The notes under the pieces: model-generated
Databases searched by the model: none
What the model was told of the DNA's origin: nothing
Seen by the model: the letters and a program-made list of their open reading frames with translations, nothing else
DNA from: Bifidobacterium longum subsp. infantis ATCC 15697 = JCM 1222 = DSM 20088
GTDB taxonomy: Bacteria > Actinomycetota > Actinomycetes > Actinomycetales > Bifidobacteriaceae
Direction of reading: 5' to 3'
DNA: 64,000 bases
Assembly (NCBI RefSeq): GCF_000269965.1
Contig: NC_017219.1
Location: forward strand, 2,480,001-2,544,000
In this document: piece after piece, positions 50,674-64,000 of the stretch
How the letters are laid out: each line of letters begins with the position of its first letter
How positions within the stretch are numbered: position 1 is the stretch's first letter
Made by a program: the position numbers and the translations under genes

Positions 50674-52555
50674 TGCCGCCCTCCTTCTTGGCGTCGGCGG
50701 CCTTGGCCTTGCCGGCGTTCACGTCCAGCGTGACCAGCGTGTCGCCGGCCTCCACGCCATCGGCCGGGCCAACGAAAATCTTCTTCACTTCGCCGGCGGC
50801 CGGCGCGTACACGTAGTTCTCCATCTTCATGGATTCGAGCACCACCAGAAGGTCGCCCTTGGCCACTTGCTGGCCTTCGGACACGTTGATGCGCGTGACC
50901 ACGGCCTGCATCGGGGAGGCGATGACGCCGGATTTGGCACCGTCGTTGGCCGTGGCGGCACCGGAGGCCACGTTGTGCAAGCCTGCGCCGCGCAACGGCT
51001 GGGTGGGGCGCTTGGCACCGCGGGCGCGGGCCGAGCCGGTGATGTTCTCCACGATGTCGAGCGGCACGGTGAGCTTGACGCGGCGGTTGTTCATCTCGAT
51101 GACGAACGTCTCCGACTTGGACTTGTCGGGCGCGGCCGGGGCAGCGGCACCCGGGGCGGCGGCCAAGGAAGCCGGCTGGCCGGAGGCGGCGGAAGCCGGT
51201 GTGCGGTTCAGGTACGTGCGCTCCAGCCACTTGGTGGACACGGCGAACGGATGGCCATGCTCGGCGGTGAAGTCGTCGTTGCGGAAGATCTCCTTGAACA
51301 ACGGAATCGGCGTGGGCACGCCTTCGATCACAAGCTCATCGAGCACGCGACGCACACGGGCCACGGCATCGAGACGGTTCTGGGCGGTGACGATGACCTT
51401 GCCCATCATCGAATCGAACTTCGGGGAGATGGTGTCGCCCTGTTCCACACCGGTATCGATGCGCACGCCGGGGCCGGCCGGCCACTGGATCTTCTCCAAG
51501 GTGCCGGAGCCGGGGGTCAGGTTGGTGGCCGGGTCTTCGCTGGTGATGCGCAGTTCGAAGCTGTGGCCGCGCGGTTCGGGGGCACGGGTGAGCTCGCCGC
51601 CGGCGGCGATATTGAGCTGTTCGCGCACCAGGTCGAGGCCGCTGACCTCTTCGGAGACGGTGTGCTCCACCTGCAGACGCGGGTTGACTTCCAGGAAGTA
51701 CACCTTGCCGTTCGGGGTCACCATGAATTCGCAGGTCCCGAGGCCCACGTAGCCGACCGTGGTGAACAGGCGGCGGGAGTATTCCTCGAGCGTGCTGATG
51801 ATTTCCTCGGGCAGGAAGGGCGCGGGCGCCTCTTCCACAAGTTTCTGGTTGCGACGCTGCAACGAGCAGTCACGGGTGGAGTACACGGTGAAGTTGCCGT
51901 GCGAGTCGCGCCCGGACTGGGTCTCGACGTGGCGTGCCTTGTCCACGAACTTCTCGATGAAGTATTCCTTCAGATCGCCGCCTTGCAGCGCGTCGTGGTT
52001 CATGTAGAAGCGGCGCAGCTCCTCGTCGTCATGCACCACGGTGATGCCGTGGCCGCCACCGCCATCAGTGCGCTTCATCATGATCGGGTAGCCGTGGGTG
52101 TGTGCGAAGTCGAGCAGCGTTCGCACGTCGGTCACCGGTTCGGACAGGCCAGGCACCGGCGGCACTTTGGCGCGCAAGGCCACTCGGCGGGCGGTGATCT
52201 TGTCTCCCAAATCCACCAGCGCGGTGTGATGCGGACCCACCCAGATGGCACCGGCGTCCTCGACCTTCTGCGCGAAGCTCGGCACTTCGGAAAGGAATCC
52301 ATAGCCAGGATGCACGGCGTCCGCACCGGTCTTGCGCAGGATGTCGATCAGCAGATCCTCGTTGAGGTACGTGTCCTTGTAGGTGTCGCCGGAGAGCAGG
52401 TATGCCTCGTCGGCCATGTCCACATAGCGGCTATTGCGGTCCTGTTCGGAGTAGACGGCCACGGTGGAGATACCCATCTCCTTGGCCGTGCGCACCACGC
52501 GAAGCGCAATCTCGCCTCGGTTCGCAATCAGCAGTTTTTTGACAGTATGAGCCAT
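50666..52555 (-). CDS. Acyl-CoA carboxylase alpha subunit (biotin carboxylase + BCCP)
   Basis: 629 residues. Biotin carboxylase domain (about 5-450) with the ATP-grasp loop KRTDGGGGHGITVV and EVNPRLQVEHTVSEE; a BT-like linker (about 450-540); C-terminal biotinyl domain with VVLESMKMENYVYAP (biotin Lys near 577). Biotin is attached by the BirA encoded 1.6 kb upstream. It is the first gene of the carboxylase-fas operon; the ATG at 52555 has no obvious Shine-Dalgarno. Confidence 0.95.
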   Translation of the reverse strand: MAHTVKKLLIANRGEIALRVVRTAKEMGISTVAVYSEQDRNSRYVDMADEAYLLSGDTYKDTYLNEDLLIDILRKTGADAVHPGYGFLSEVPSFAQKVEDAGAIWVGPHHTALVDLGDKITARRVALRAKVPPVPGLSEPVTDVRTLLDFAHTHGYPIMMKRTDGGGGHGITVVHDDEELRRFYMNHDALQGGDLKEYFIEKFVDKARHVETQSGRDSHGNFTVYSTRDCSLQRRNQKLVEEAPAPFLPEEIISTLEEYSRRLFTTVGYVGLGTCEFMVTPNGKVYFLEVNPRLQVEHTVSEEVSGLDLVREQLNIAAGGELTRAPEPRGHSFELRITSEDPATNLTPGSGTLEKIQWPAGPGVRIDTGVEQGDTISPKFDSMMGKVIVTAQNRLDAVARVRRVLDELVIEGVPTPIPLFKEIFRNDDFTAEHGHPFAVSTKWLERTYLNRTPASAASGQPASLAAAPGAAAPAAPDKSKSETFVIEMNNRRVKLTVPLDIVENITGSARARGAKRPTQPLRGAGLHNVASGAATANDGAKSGVIASPMQAVVTRINVSEGQQVAKGDLLVVLESMKMENYVYAPAAGEVKKIFVGPADGVEAGDTLVTLDVNAGKAKAADAKKEGGND

Positions 52556-52734
52556 AGTGTCAAATTCTGCTTCTTATATAGGGGATAAGGCAATCCACGT
52601 TCTCACAAAAGCGTTCACGCCCTTTTGTAGGCATTAAACAAACGCGCACGTAGGTTTCAGCATCGTAACCGTTGGCAAAAATCGCCATCAAGACCGATGT
52701 TGCAACGTTTGCAGCCATCAGAATCGACGTTACA

Positions 52735-52767
52735 TAAGTTGACGCTACTACCCCATTCGTCAACTTA
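52735..52767 (-). promoter_or_regulatory. Candidate operator upstream of the carboxylase-fas operon
   Basis: TAAGTTGACG (52735-52744) and CGTCAACTTA (52758-52767) are perfect 10-bp inverted repeats with a 13-bp spacer, 180-212 bp before the alpha-subunit ATG. GTAAC/GTTAC half-sites recur nearby (52660, 52730, 52795). The region 52556-53060 holds no gene that I can support. A biotin or fatty-acid regulator is possible; the PucR-type gene at 56439 is one candidate. Confidence 0.5.
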
Positions 52768-53060
52768 CGACAAATCAAAATCGATAATTTTGTAACTTGA
52801 TACGAAACCGCACGAAATCGAACACCTCTACGATGGCAACCGTAAGTTCAGGGGAAGGCTCACAGCAAGCGGGCGCAATGCGGCCGGCCAAGGCCGATTC
52901 GGCACAGGTCAGTTCGCATCGTATCCGCTTGATTTCGCATCATATGCAGTTTGCATGCGGTGTGGAGCGTCCGCAATATGGACAATCCGCACCGCCATCA
53001 TGCCGCGAAACGACCGATCCCCTTCATTCATCGCATACCGTCCGCCATTCACGGCGATAT

Positions 53061-53228
53061 CACGCAAACATAGGGGCGTACGCCTTCGGCTTCGTCATCC
53101 AGTCCGCGTTGACCGGTGCACCGCTCGCCGCCGTGGCTCTGGCCTCCATGGGCTTCGTTGTCGACGACGCCATCAAGGCCGTGGTGGCCTCTCTGGCCAC
53201 CGCCGGCCTGTCCAAGCTCGGTCGCTGA
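53061..53228 (+). pseudogene. Remnant of a BioY biotin transporter
   Basis: The frame ends GAYAFGFVIQSALTGAPLAA then VALASMGFVVDDAIKAVVAS and a short tail. This fits the last two helices of BioY, including the (P)GD-IKAVLAA motif, here VDDAIKAVVAS. The upstream part (to about 52797) is open but unlike BioY, so the gene has lost most of its length. Its position beside birA and the biotin-dependent carboxylase supports the call; homology is by eye. Confidence 0.5.
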
Positions 53229-53259
53229 CCTGAGCTACTAGCTAGCTACTGGCCGGCTA

Positions 53260-54177
53260 TTACAGCACTCCCACATCGGCGGTGCGGACCGTATGGTCCG
53301 TGCCGTCTTGTGTTCTCAGGATCAGTGAGGCGTCTTCGTTGAGGCCGATGGCTTCGCCGGTCAGCGTGGTGCCGTCCGTGAAGTGCGCCTCGACCTGACG
53401 GCCGCGCGCCCAGCACACCGCCTTCATTTCCTCGCGCAACGACTCGGCCTGGCCCTTCGGGTCGGCGATGAACTTCGCCAACCGCTCGCGGAAGCCCTCG
53501 ACCTGACGTTCGGCCACCGCATCGCGCATCTCGCCGAACGACGGCAGCCCGGAGACATGCAGCTGCAGCGAGGTCGATTGCGGCGTGGGCAGCCGGCAGG
53601 CGCCCAAGGCCAAGTTCAGGCCGACGCCGAACACGATGACGACGTCGTCATCGGCATCAGCATCAGCATCAGCATCAGTACCGGTACCGGACGACGGCGG
53701 AATCACCAGCTCCGAGAGCAGCCCGCCCAGCTTGAGCCCGTGGCAGAACACATCATTCGGCCATTTGAGCTCAAGAAAGCAGTACGACTGGTTTGGCGCA
53801 GCACCATACTCCTCGATCATGCCGTTCAGCGCATCCAGCGTGACCAGTCCGGCGATCATCTGCAACCAGCCGTTGACGGATTCGTCGGTGGCGATCGCGC
53901 GCGGAATGCGCACGGCATAGGACATCGTCGAGCAACGGCCAGGCTGACTGACCCACTTGTGACCATTGCGGCCACGGCCGGCGGTCTGCCGGTCGGCGGC
54001 CACCACGACCACCGCCAGTTCGCCATCCTGGTGGTCGGGCAGCGTCAACGACCCGTCGCCGATCATCTGTGCGGCCAGCGTGTTGGTCGAATCGGTTTCG
54101 TCCACGGCGACCACATGATCAGCGACGGCTGTAGTTCTGGGTAGCTGCGGCGTTGCAGCTTTCAATGCAATCATCAT
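53260..54177 (-). CDS. birA: Biotin-protein ligase (no DNA-binding domain)
   Basis: 305 residues from ATG 54177. Class I BirA catalytic domain: DETDSTNTLAAQ, biotin loop TAGRGRNGHKWVSQPGRCSTMSY, KWPNDVFCHGLKLGGLLSE, and the small C-terminal SH3-like domain (FTDGTTLTGEAIGLNEDASLILRT). It biotinylates the carboxylase alpha subunit. There is no helix-turn-helix, so it is not a repressor. An Asp/Ala tract (DADADADDD, near 179-190) is inserted before VVIVFGVGLNL. TAACGT is 7 nt upstream of ATGATG (leaderless candidate). Confidence 0.93.
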   Translation of the reverse strand: MMIALKAATPQLPRTTAVADHVVAVDETDSTNTLAAQMIGDGSLTLPDHQDGELAVVVVAADRQTAGRGRNGHKWVSQPGRCSTMSYAVRIPRAIATDESVNGWLQMIAGLVTLDALNGMIEEYGAAPNQSYCFLELKWPNDVFCHGLKLGGLLSELVIPPSSGTGTDADADADADDDVVIVFGVGLNLALGACRLPTPQSTSLQLHVSGLPSFGEMRDAVAERQVEGFRERLAKFIADPKGQAESLREEMKAVCWARGRQVEAHFTDGTTLTGEAIGLNEDASLILRTQDGTDHTVRTADVGVL

Positions 54178-54408
54178 GGACACTACGTTACCTCGGTTGC
54201 GCCGTTTTTTACCCGCGATATTCCACGGAAATCGCAAAAAATCAACCACTTTCACCCACATAGCCCGTGTTAACGTTCACAACTTCGAAAATTCCGCATT
54301 CGCCGAACCCACGCATGCACCCGGCCGTCGTATTGGCTTGCGAACAATGGCAATGCCCGGCAGACATCGAATATCAACCGTTGACCTGTGCGGCTACCAT
54401 ATACTGTC

Positions 54409-56433
54409 ATGACGTCACCAGCCACCGCGAAGCTTGCCGCCGTATCCAGCCGCCAGTCCCACCCGCATCTTGCGCGCGTGGGCGCTGCCGCGCGCTGGAC
54501 ACTGGCCGCGCTGGCCTGCTTGTGGCTTGCACTGTGCACGGCGGTCGGCCCGCTGTACTGGGACGAGGAGAACGGCACCCTCGCCCATTGGAACTGGGCC
54601 AATACCGCAATATTCGTCGTGTCATTCCTGATATATCTTGGAATCATCACGCTGATGGTGCGATTCGCAGCAGGCCAGCGCATACTGCCGAGGGCTATCG
54701 GCGAGCGCCTACGCCACCATCAGCAGAATAGCGAAACATCACGGACCGCCGCCGATCAGCAGACCAGCCAACCAGCCAAGACCCGTCGTACCGTTCGCGC
54801 TATCGTCACGTCCACCGTCACTGTTCTGGACCGCTGGATCACATGCGGCACGAACCGGTTCTGGAAGCTTATGCTGGTGTTTTTTGTCGGCTGGCTCTGG
54901 GTGCCTACCACGCTGCTTGCCGCATTCGGCGCTGATGTTCGTTCACAGATCCGTGAATTCAGCTGGGCCTGGAACCAGTGGACCGGCCTGAAACAGCCCT
55001 ATATCGGCTTCTTCTCCTTCGTGCCGATGGACATCTACCCCACTGCGCACTACATGTGGCCGTCCGATCCCACGTATCTGACCGACCAGCACAATGTGGT
55101 ACTCACTGTGTTCTATGGCGCGATAGTCACGTTTGCGAGGCATCTGACCGGCGCAAACGATGCCGGCATCGTGACGTTGGCTGCCCTGCAGACGCTGTTC
55201 GCCGTGTTCTGCTGCGCTGCCGCCGCCAATCGATTCCTGAACCGGCCTTGGATAGGAAAAACAGCAACGGATTCCGCCGTTCCCCCACAGGCCGGAGGAT
55301 TGGCTCGATTCCTGATTCTGCTGTTCTTCATGGTCTGCCCGCTGGCCGTGTTTTCCACTATCTCCATCACCAAATCGCCGCTGTTCGCGTTCTCGTTCGT
55401 CTGGTGGTTCAGCGTCTGGTATGAACTCGTCCAGACCTGGCACCCCGTCGGCACCCGCAAACATCCTCAGGCCACTGCCATCGCCACGCCCGTCCACTTG
55501 CCGCGCCACAGTTTCATCGCCTTTATCCTGGCCACATCGGTGATGCTGATTTCCGCGAAATATGCGTGGTACATCATCGCCCTACAAATCGTGCTGGCTC
55601 TGATCGCCGACCGCAAGCGCTGGGCGACTTACGTCGTGGCGCTGCTCATCCCCACCGTACTGATTCACGGCGGCATCTCCTTCGCCATCTCCTCTGGCGC
55701 AATCATCGGCGGCGACCCAATCGAAAGCCGCGGCGTACAGCTGCAAATGATCGCCCGCGTGGCCCAGCGCAATCCGGACGGCATTTCAGACGAAGCCAAA
55801 AAGAACCTCGCGCCCGTCTTCAATCTCGATCAGATGGCCGATGCTTACTCCCAGCAGGATGCCGACCCGGTGAAATCCTCCGGTATTCAGGCCAAGAAGG
55901 TCAGCTACAAGTGGCGCACGGTGACGCCCGAGGATATGACCAATTTCAACAAGGCATGGTTCGAAATCGTCAAGGACAATCCGATCATCGCGTTGGATGC
56001 GCTGCTGTCCAAATGCTTCGGATACTTCAATGTGAACGATCAGCCGTACGTATCGATGGATTATTACGTGACCAGCGATTACGTGCAAAAAAACTCCACA
56101 TGGATCAAGGATTACAACCATGACTGGCGTGAGCACATCGCCGGCTTCACTCGCGTATGGGGCAGCATTCCCGTACTCGGCTGGCCCACGCACGGCAATT
56201 TCTACGTGGTGATGACATTGCTGATCGGCGCGGCCGAGGTGATTCGTCGACGTTGGCCCACCCTCATGACCCATATTCCGCTGCTACTGCTGATGGGCGT
56301 GATGATTACCGCGCCGGCCAATAATTTCGAGCGGCACATGTTGCCGGTTGCGTTTGTATTCGGATTCGTGGTGCTGACGTATTGGCGAGAGTCTTTGGCT
56401 GAAAGGCAACGCCAATCAGCGACGCTACACTAG
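54409..56433 (+). CDS. Polytopic membrane protein, DUF6020-like
   Basis: 674 residues from ATG 54409; a GTG at 54388 would add seven. About 12 hydrophobic helices, a short N-terminal cytoplasmic segment and a large soluble loop at about 430-560 (WYIIALQIV ... ESRGVQLQMIARVAQRNPDGIS ... DQMADAYSQQDADPV). WDEENGTLAHWNWAN near 45 and SYKWRTVTPEDMTNFNKAWFEIV are the most glycosyltransferase-like parts. Resembles the DUF6020/GT-C-like membrane family of bifidobacteria and clostridia, possibly cell-wall or exopolysaccharide-related. Function unproven. Confidence 0.65.
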   Translation: MTSPATAKLAAVSSRQSHPHLARVGAAARWTLAALACLWLALCTAVGPLYWDEENGTLAHWNWANTAIFVVSFLIYLGIITLMVRFAAGQRILPRAIGERLRHHQQNSETSRTAADQQTSQPAKTRRTVRAIVTSTVTVLDRWITCGTNRFWKLMLVFFVGWLWVPTTLLAAFGADVRSQIREFSWAWNQWTGLKQPYIGFFSFVPMDIYPTAHYMWPSDPTYLTDQHNVVLTVFYGAIVTFARHLTGANDAGIVTLAALQTLFAVFCCAAAANRFLNRPWIGKTATDSAVPPQAGGLARFLILLFFMVCPLAVFSTISITKSPLFAFSFVWWFSVWYELVQTWHPVGTRKHPQATAIATPVHLPRHSFIAFILATSVMLISAKYAWYIIALQIVLALIADRKRWATYVVALLIPTVLIHGGISFAISSGAIIGGDPIESRGVQLQMIARVAQRNPDGISDEAKKNLAPVFNLDQMADAYSQQDADPVKSSGIQAKKVSYKWRTVTPEDMTNFNKAWFEIVKDNPIIALDALLSKCFGYFNVNDQPYVSMDYYVTSDYVQKNSTWIKDYNHDWREHIAGFTRVWGSIPVLGWPTHGNFYVVMTLLIGAAEVIRRRWPTLMTHIPLLLLMGVMITAPANNFERHMLPVAFVFGFVVLTYWRESLAERQRQSATLH

Positions 56434-56438
56434 TGACT

Positions 56439-57299
56439 ATGTCAGATTTTCTCGAACTTCTCGCTGCCGACGTTGCCGATTCGTCCGGTGCATCCGGTAC
56501 GCCCAGTGCGCCCGATTCATCCGGTTCGACCGCACCCGGCATCGCCGCGACCAACCGCGTACGCACCGTGCTGTTCGAGTGCCTGTTCAATCATCTGGCC
56601 GACGAACGAGTGGAGTCCTTGTTCACCATCCTCGGCTTCGAGCATGACTTCGATTGTTACGCCATCGCCGGATACCCTGCCCGGTCCGCCGCACGTACGG
56701 CCAAGGAAATCGAGAAAATCGTGGCCGATTTCGGCGGTGTGTGTCTGACCGCCAAGCGCCCGATCGGCAACAGCACCGCCGTAGTGGCGTTGATTCGTCC
56801 GGTCGGTGCGGCCACGCCAGAAATCATCTGCAATACCATAGCCCCGTCGTTCGCCGCCGATCGGCCAATCGCCTTGGGCCCGCAGCGCACCGGTGCCGAT
56901 GGCGCGATGCGTTCGATTCAGGCCACGCTCTACTGTCTTCAGGCCGCGCCGGCTCTGGCCGCCACCGTGCAGCCATTGCCGCGCCCGTTACGCACCGACG
57001 ACGCCCTGCCCGAACGCGCGTTGATCGGCGACGCGGACGCCCGTGACGAACTGGTCCGCGTGGTCTACGGAAGCCTGACCGCAGCGGGCCCGGACGATCC
57101 GACGCTGCTCACCGTCTCCACATTCTTGAAGTTCGGTGGTTCGCTCGAAACCACGGCCAAGGAACTCAACGTACATCCCAATACGATTCGCTACCGTTTG
57201 AAGCGCGCCGCCGAATCCACCGGCTGGGATGCCACCGACCCGCGCGAGGCGTACGTGCTGATCACCGCCATCGCGCTGGGTCGTGTGGCCGAAGCGTAG
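56439..57299 (+). CDS. PucR-type transcription regulator (FasR-like)
   Basis: 286 residues from ATG 56439. The N-terminal part has a PucR/GGDEF-like alpha-beta sensor (ECLFNHLADERVESLFTILG...). The C-terminal HTH is PucR-type: LLTVSTFLKFGGSLETTAKELNVHPNTIRYRLKRAAESTG. In Streptomyces the related FasR stands before the fabD-fabH-acpP-fabF genes and activates them, and mycobacteria have a relative in the same setting; here it lies 4 kb from the carboxylase-fas operon, so fatty-acid control is a reasonable inference. TACACT lies 7 nt upstream of the ATG; no Shine-Dalgarno. Confidence 0.8.
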   Translation: MSDFLELLAADVADSSGASGTPSAPDSSGSTAPGIAATNRVRTVLFECLFNHLADERVESLFTILGFEHDFDCYAIAGYPARSAARTAKEIEKIVADFGGVCLTAKRPIGNSTAVVALIRPVGAATPEIICNTIAPSFAADRPIALGPQRTGADGAMRSIQATLYCLQAAPALAATVQPLPRPLRTDDALPERALIGDADARDELVRVVYGSLTAAGPDDPTLLTVSTFLKFGGSLETTAKELNVHPNTIRYRLKRAAESTGWDATDPREAYVLITAIALGRVAEA

Positions 57300-57390
57300 T
57301 CGGGCAGAAGCATAACCAGCAGAACCGTAGCCGGCAAAGGCCATAGCTGACCGGACATAACCGTCCAGCCCGACAGCCTAGCGGGCCGAA

Positions 57391-58143
57391 TCAGGCTGCC
57401 TGAATTTCGCGTACGCCATCGCGCAGTAACGCGGCCAAGGATTCTTGAGTGGCTAACACTTCGTCCACGACTCCACCGGCGGACAGGCTGGCGATCACGC
57501 GACCGGACTCGTTGTCCACAATCGGTACACCAACGGCACCGACACCCAACGTCACATCCTCATCCGACAGTGCATATCCACGTTCGCGAGTCAAGCGAAT
57601 ATCCTCGCGCAACTGTTCCACACTGACCAGCGTGTTCTCGTTATATGCCGGGAACGGCGCTCCTGCAAGATAGCGTTCGACATCGGCATCCTCGAAATAC
57701 GCCAAGGCCACGCGGCCGGCCGCGCCAGCATGCAGAGGCAGCACGCGGCCCGGGCGCAGGATCAGCGAATCGATGGCATGACCTTGCGCACATTCCACGC
57801 ATACCAATTCAGTGCCGGAGACCACACTGAGGAATGAGGTCATGCCGGTTTGCGCGGTGATGGCATGCATGACCGCAATCGCAGGCTGCCATTCGGTACG
57901 AGACGTGCGAGCGGCATCAGCCAATCGCAGCCAGTCCAGTGATAATGAGTAGTTACCATCCGTATCCGTTACGGCCCACCCCACATCGACCAGTCCATCC
58001 AGCACGCGGTATACGGAGGATCGCGGGATATCACAGGCGTCGGCGATATCGGCCGGCGACAGGCCATTCTCCGCCGCCAATGCGTCCATCACACGACTCG
58101 CCTTGTCTAAAGCGCGGGTCGGTTCACGTTTGTCTTCCGCCAT
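57391..58143 (-). CDS. IclR-family transcription regulator 1
   Basis: 250 residues. N-terminal winged helix: ALAAENGLSPADIADACDIPRSSVYRVLDGLVDVGWAV. C-terminal effector domain with the LSVVSGTELVCVECAQG and LPLHAGAAGRVALAYF segments. The ATG at 58143 follows GGAAGGA. The effector is unknown. Next gene upstream is a second IclR protein in the same direction (42-bp gap); they are probably paralogues with different ligands. Confidence 0.88.
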   Translation of the reverse strand: MAEDKREPTRALDKASRVMDALAAENGLSPADIADACDIPRSSVYRVLDGLVDVGWAVTDTDGNYSLSLDWLRLADAARTSRTEWQPAIAVMHAITAQTGMTSFLSVVSGTELVCVECAQGHAIDSLILRPGRVLPLHAGAAGRVALAYFEDADVERYLAGAPFPAYNENTLVSVEQLREDIRLTRERGYALSDEDVTLGVGAVGVPIVDNESGRVIASLSAGGVVDEVLATQESLAALLRDGVREIQAA

Positions 58144-58185
58144 CGTCGACGTTCCTTCCCCTGACTTATCCCTGACTCATCATAT

Positions 58186-59019
58186 TCAACTGTTCAGGCC
58201 AAGATGATCACCACTGTATCCAAGGCCTTGCGACACCTCACGGCCGGCAGTCTGCACCAATCGCACCATGTCTTGAGCCGATGCCGTTGCCGGTTGCCCA
58301 TCTACCAGACAGGCCAGCTCAGGTTCCAAGGAGCGGGAAAGGCCACTCAGGGCGATTGCCGCTTGAATCTCTCCGGCGTGATTGAATACCGGTACGCTGA
58401 TAGTCACGGAGCCGGCCATGGTCTGGCCGACGTCATAGGTGAAGCCGCATTCGCGTATATGACGAGCCTGTCCCATTGCTGTGGCACGCATCGTGGAGAA
58501 TGTGCCGCCGAGCTCGTTGGTATAGGCATAGTGTTCCAACAGCTGCTCGTAGCGAGCCGGGGGAAGCCAGGCCGTCAGTACATGAGAGGGAGCGCTCATG
58601 CTCAGAGGCAAGCTATTGCCCACCAGCTGTGCATAGCTTTGCAATGTCTCACGGGTGCGTGTCTCGATGCACACCGTGCGCAATCGCCTCCGAACGAACA
58701 GACCCCAGATGCCGAACTGGCCGTGATGGGCGCGGAAGGTACGGCGAGCGATCTGCTGAATGTCCAGTCTGCTTTCGATTTGGCCGCCGATACGTACGCA
58801 ATCGATGCCAAGCCGATACTCGCCACGATTGATGCCCCGTTCCACCCAACCGACTGCGACGAGATTATCCAGCAAACGATACGTTGAGCTTACGGGTTCA
58901 CCAGTACGTTCGCTTATGGTTTTTGCGGTGCTTGGTCCCAGTTCCGCCAATACATCAAGTACTGCCTTGGATTTCACCAATGCATCTACGCTACGGTCAT
59001 CACGGCTTGGCGCCACCAT
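58186..59019 (-). CDS. IclR-family transcription regulator 2
   Basis: 277 residues from ATG 59019 with AGGAGGTGA upstream; the earlier open frame lacks support. Winged helix VLAELGPSTAKTISERTGEPVSSTYRLLDNLVAVGWVER, then the effector domain with LQSYAQLVGNSLPLSMSAPSHVLTAWLPP. The acidic/aromatic effector pocket cannot be read for ligand. It sits 280 bp from the rrn operon terminus. Confidence 0.88.
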   Translation of the reverse strand: MVAPSRDDRSVDALVKSKAVLDVLAELGPSTAKTISERTGEPVSSTYRLLDNLVAVGWVERGINRGEYRLGIDCVRIGGQIESRLDIQQIARRTFRAHHGQFGIWGLFVRRRLRTVCIETRTRETLQSYAQLVGNSLPLSMSAPSHVLTAWLPPARYEQLLEHYAYTNELGGTFSTMRATAMGQARHIRECGFTYDVGQTMAGSVTISVPVFNHAGEIQAAIALSGLSRSLEPELACLVDGQPATASAQDMVRLVQTAGREVSQGLGYSGDHLGLNS

Positions 59020-59254
59020 GCGCGTCACCTCCTGACCTGTTTGTTGATACCTCAGACATCTTACCGGGTATTCAGCGGGTTGCCGCCCAAAACGCACTGG
59101 GCCTCGACGGGATACTCCTGCCGGGGCCCAAGAGGTTTCTGGCTTTCCTCTTTGAGGGGAGTCGTCCGCGCGGCGGACCAGGGTGAGGCCCAAGATGCTG
59201 AGGCCCAAGGACGCGAGATACCCCCCCCCACGCGCGCGAGTGTCCCGATATGCG
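59020..59254. other. Region between the IclR gene and the rrn terminator
   Basis: No gene seen. It contains a half copy of the GGCTCCCCTC palindrome (CCTCTTTGAGGGGAGTC near 59149), a direct repeat of GATGCTGAGGCCCAAG-like words near 59190-59210, and a run of nine C at 59221-59229 followed by CACGCGCGCG, a possible slippage site. Confidence 0.5.
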
Positions 59255-59289
59255 GGAAGCCCCGGTACCTTCAAGGTACCGGGGCTTCC
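59255..59289 (-). terminator. rrn operon terminator
   Basis: A palindrome of GGAAGCCCCGGTACCTT and its complement around one base; as RNA a 15-bp stem with a 5-nt loop. It lies 12 bp past the 5S gene. T content after the stem is low. Confidence 0.8.
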
Positions 59290-59300
59290 TGTACGTGTGA

Positions 59301-59416
59301 TGCGGCGGCGTGCTACTCTCCCACACCCTGTCGAGTGCAGTACCATCGCCGTGCCAGGCCTTAGCTTCCGGGTTCGGAATGGGACCGGGCGTCTCACCTG
59401 GGCCATGACCGCCGCA
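59301..59416 (-). rRNA. rrf: 5S ribosomal RNA
   Basis: The reverse complement starts TGCGGCGGTCATGGCCCAGG, contains CCCGGTCCCATTCCGAACCC and ends GCCGCCGCA; the terminal helix pairs. Ends are approximate by a few nt. Confidence 0.93.
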
Positions 59417-59587
59417 AATCTTCTCTTGTACGGTCAGACGCTGGGGTCTGCCGGCCTGTGGCGGCCTGGGAACCGGATAGGGGACGCGATTGCCGTTGAT
59501 GTTTCGTCTTGTGGCCAGACAATGCTCATCGTCGTCTGGTGTCGTTTGCAGGAGGATGATGCGGTCCCCGAACGGATCGGGGAATGA

Positions 59588-64000
<4,413 letters not shown>

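Noticed and set aside
52560..52778. 72-codon minus-strand frame upstream of the carboxylase genes
   Set aside because: Overlaps the promoter region and inverted repeat; composition is not protein-like.

Overview
The window looks like a Bifidobacterium chromosome, most likely the B. longum group. Supporting signs are high GC, a single giant type I fatty-acid synthase with AcpS, acyl-CoA carboxylase and BirA close by, a CIRCE-controlled groES, the conserved actinobacterial GlpR/RimJ/5-formyl-THF ligase/FmdB/SAF cluster, and a lanthipeptide precursor that (from memory) resembles the B. longum lantibiotic bisin. Species assignment is inference; the 16S part at the right edge would settle it.

Layout. 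1-10.4 kb: start of malQ with a LacI-type operator, an LRV-repeat protein, an IMPACT-family protein, a D-2-hydroxyacid dehydrogenase, tRNA-Ser, dinB, dapC-ferredoxin, an amino-acid permease, murB, rpmG and three tRNAs. 10.4-16.6 kb: a broken PLP sulfur-amino-acid lyase, a field of inverted repeats, groES/CIRCE, then the GlpR-like/RimJ/FTHF-ligase/FmdB/SAF block. 16.6-21.9 kb: a three-gene unit of an FHA protein, a 1211-aa helicase-like protein whose ATPase motifs look ruined, and a 66-aa protein. 22-29.8 kb: rplJ-rplL with its leader, an alpha/beta hydrolase, a purine permease, repeat-rich DNA, pnp and rpsO.

29.9-36 kb is a decayed lantibiotic island: an intact precursor, a two-gene ABC exporter/immunity pair, a histidine kinase and response regulator, the wreck of a C39-peptidase exporter, no LanM-type synthetase, and an IS30-type element with an in-frame stop. 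36-39.4 kb: a membrane protein, a membrane-anchored SMODS-associated NUDIX protein, tRNA-Gly, a GH13 scrap, an acpS carrying an insertion that contains 24 nt of the tRNA-Gly, and a repeat field. 39.4-57.3 kb is the lipid block: fas, the carboxylase beta and alpha subunits, a bioY remnant, birA, a polytopic membrane protein and a PucR-type regulator. 57.4-59 kb has two IclR regulators; 59.3-64 kb is an rrn operon on the minus strand (5S, 23S, partial 16S).

The strongest unexplained signals are (1) a palindromic element of about 57 bp present three times, always in the same reading frame, in three interdomain linkers of the fatty-acid synthase; (2) the FHA/dead-helicase unit; (3) the orphan lantibiotic locus; (4) the tRNA-Gly-derived insertion in acpS; and (5) several genes whose start codon lies 6-7 nt after a TANNNT box with no Shine-Dalgarno, suggesting leaderless mRNAs. 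No CRISPR array was seen.
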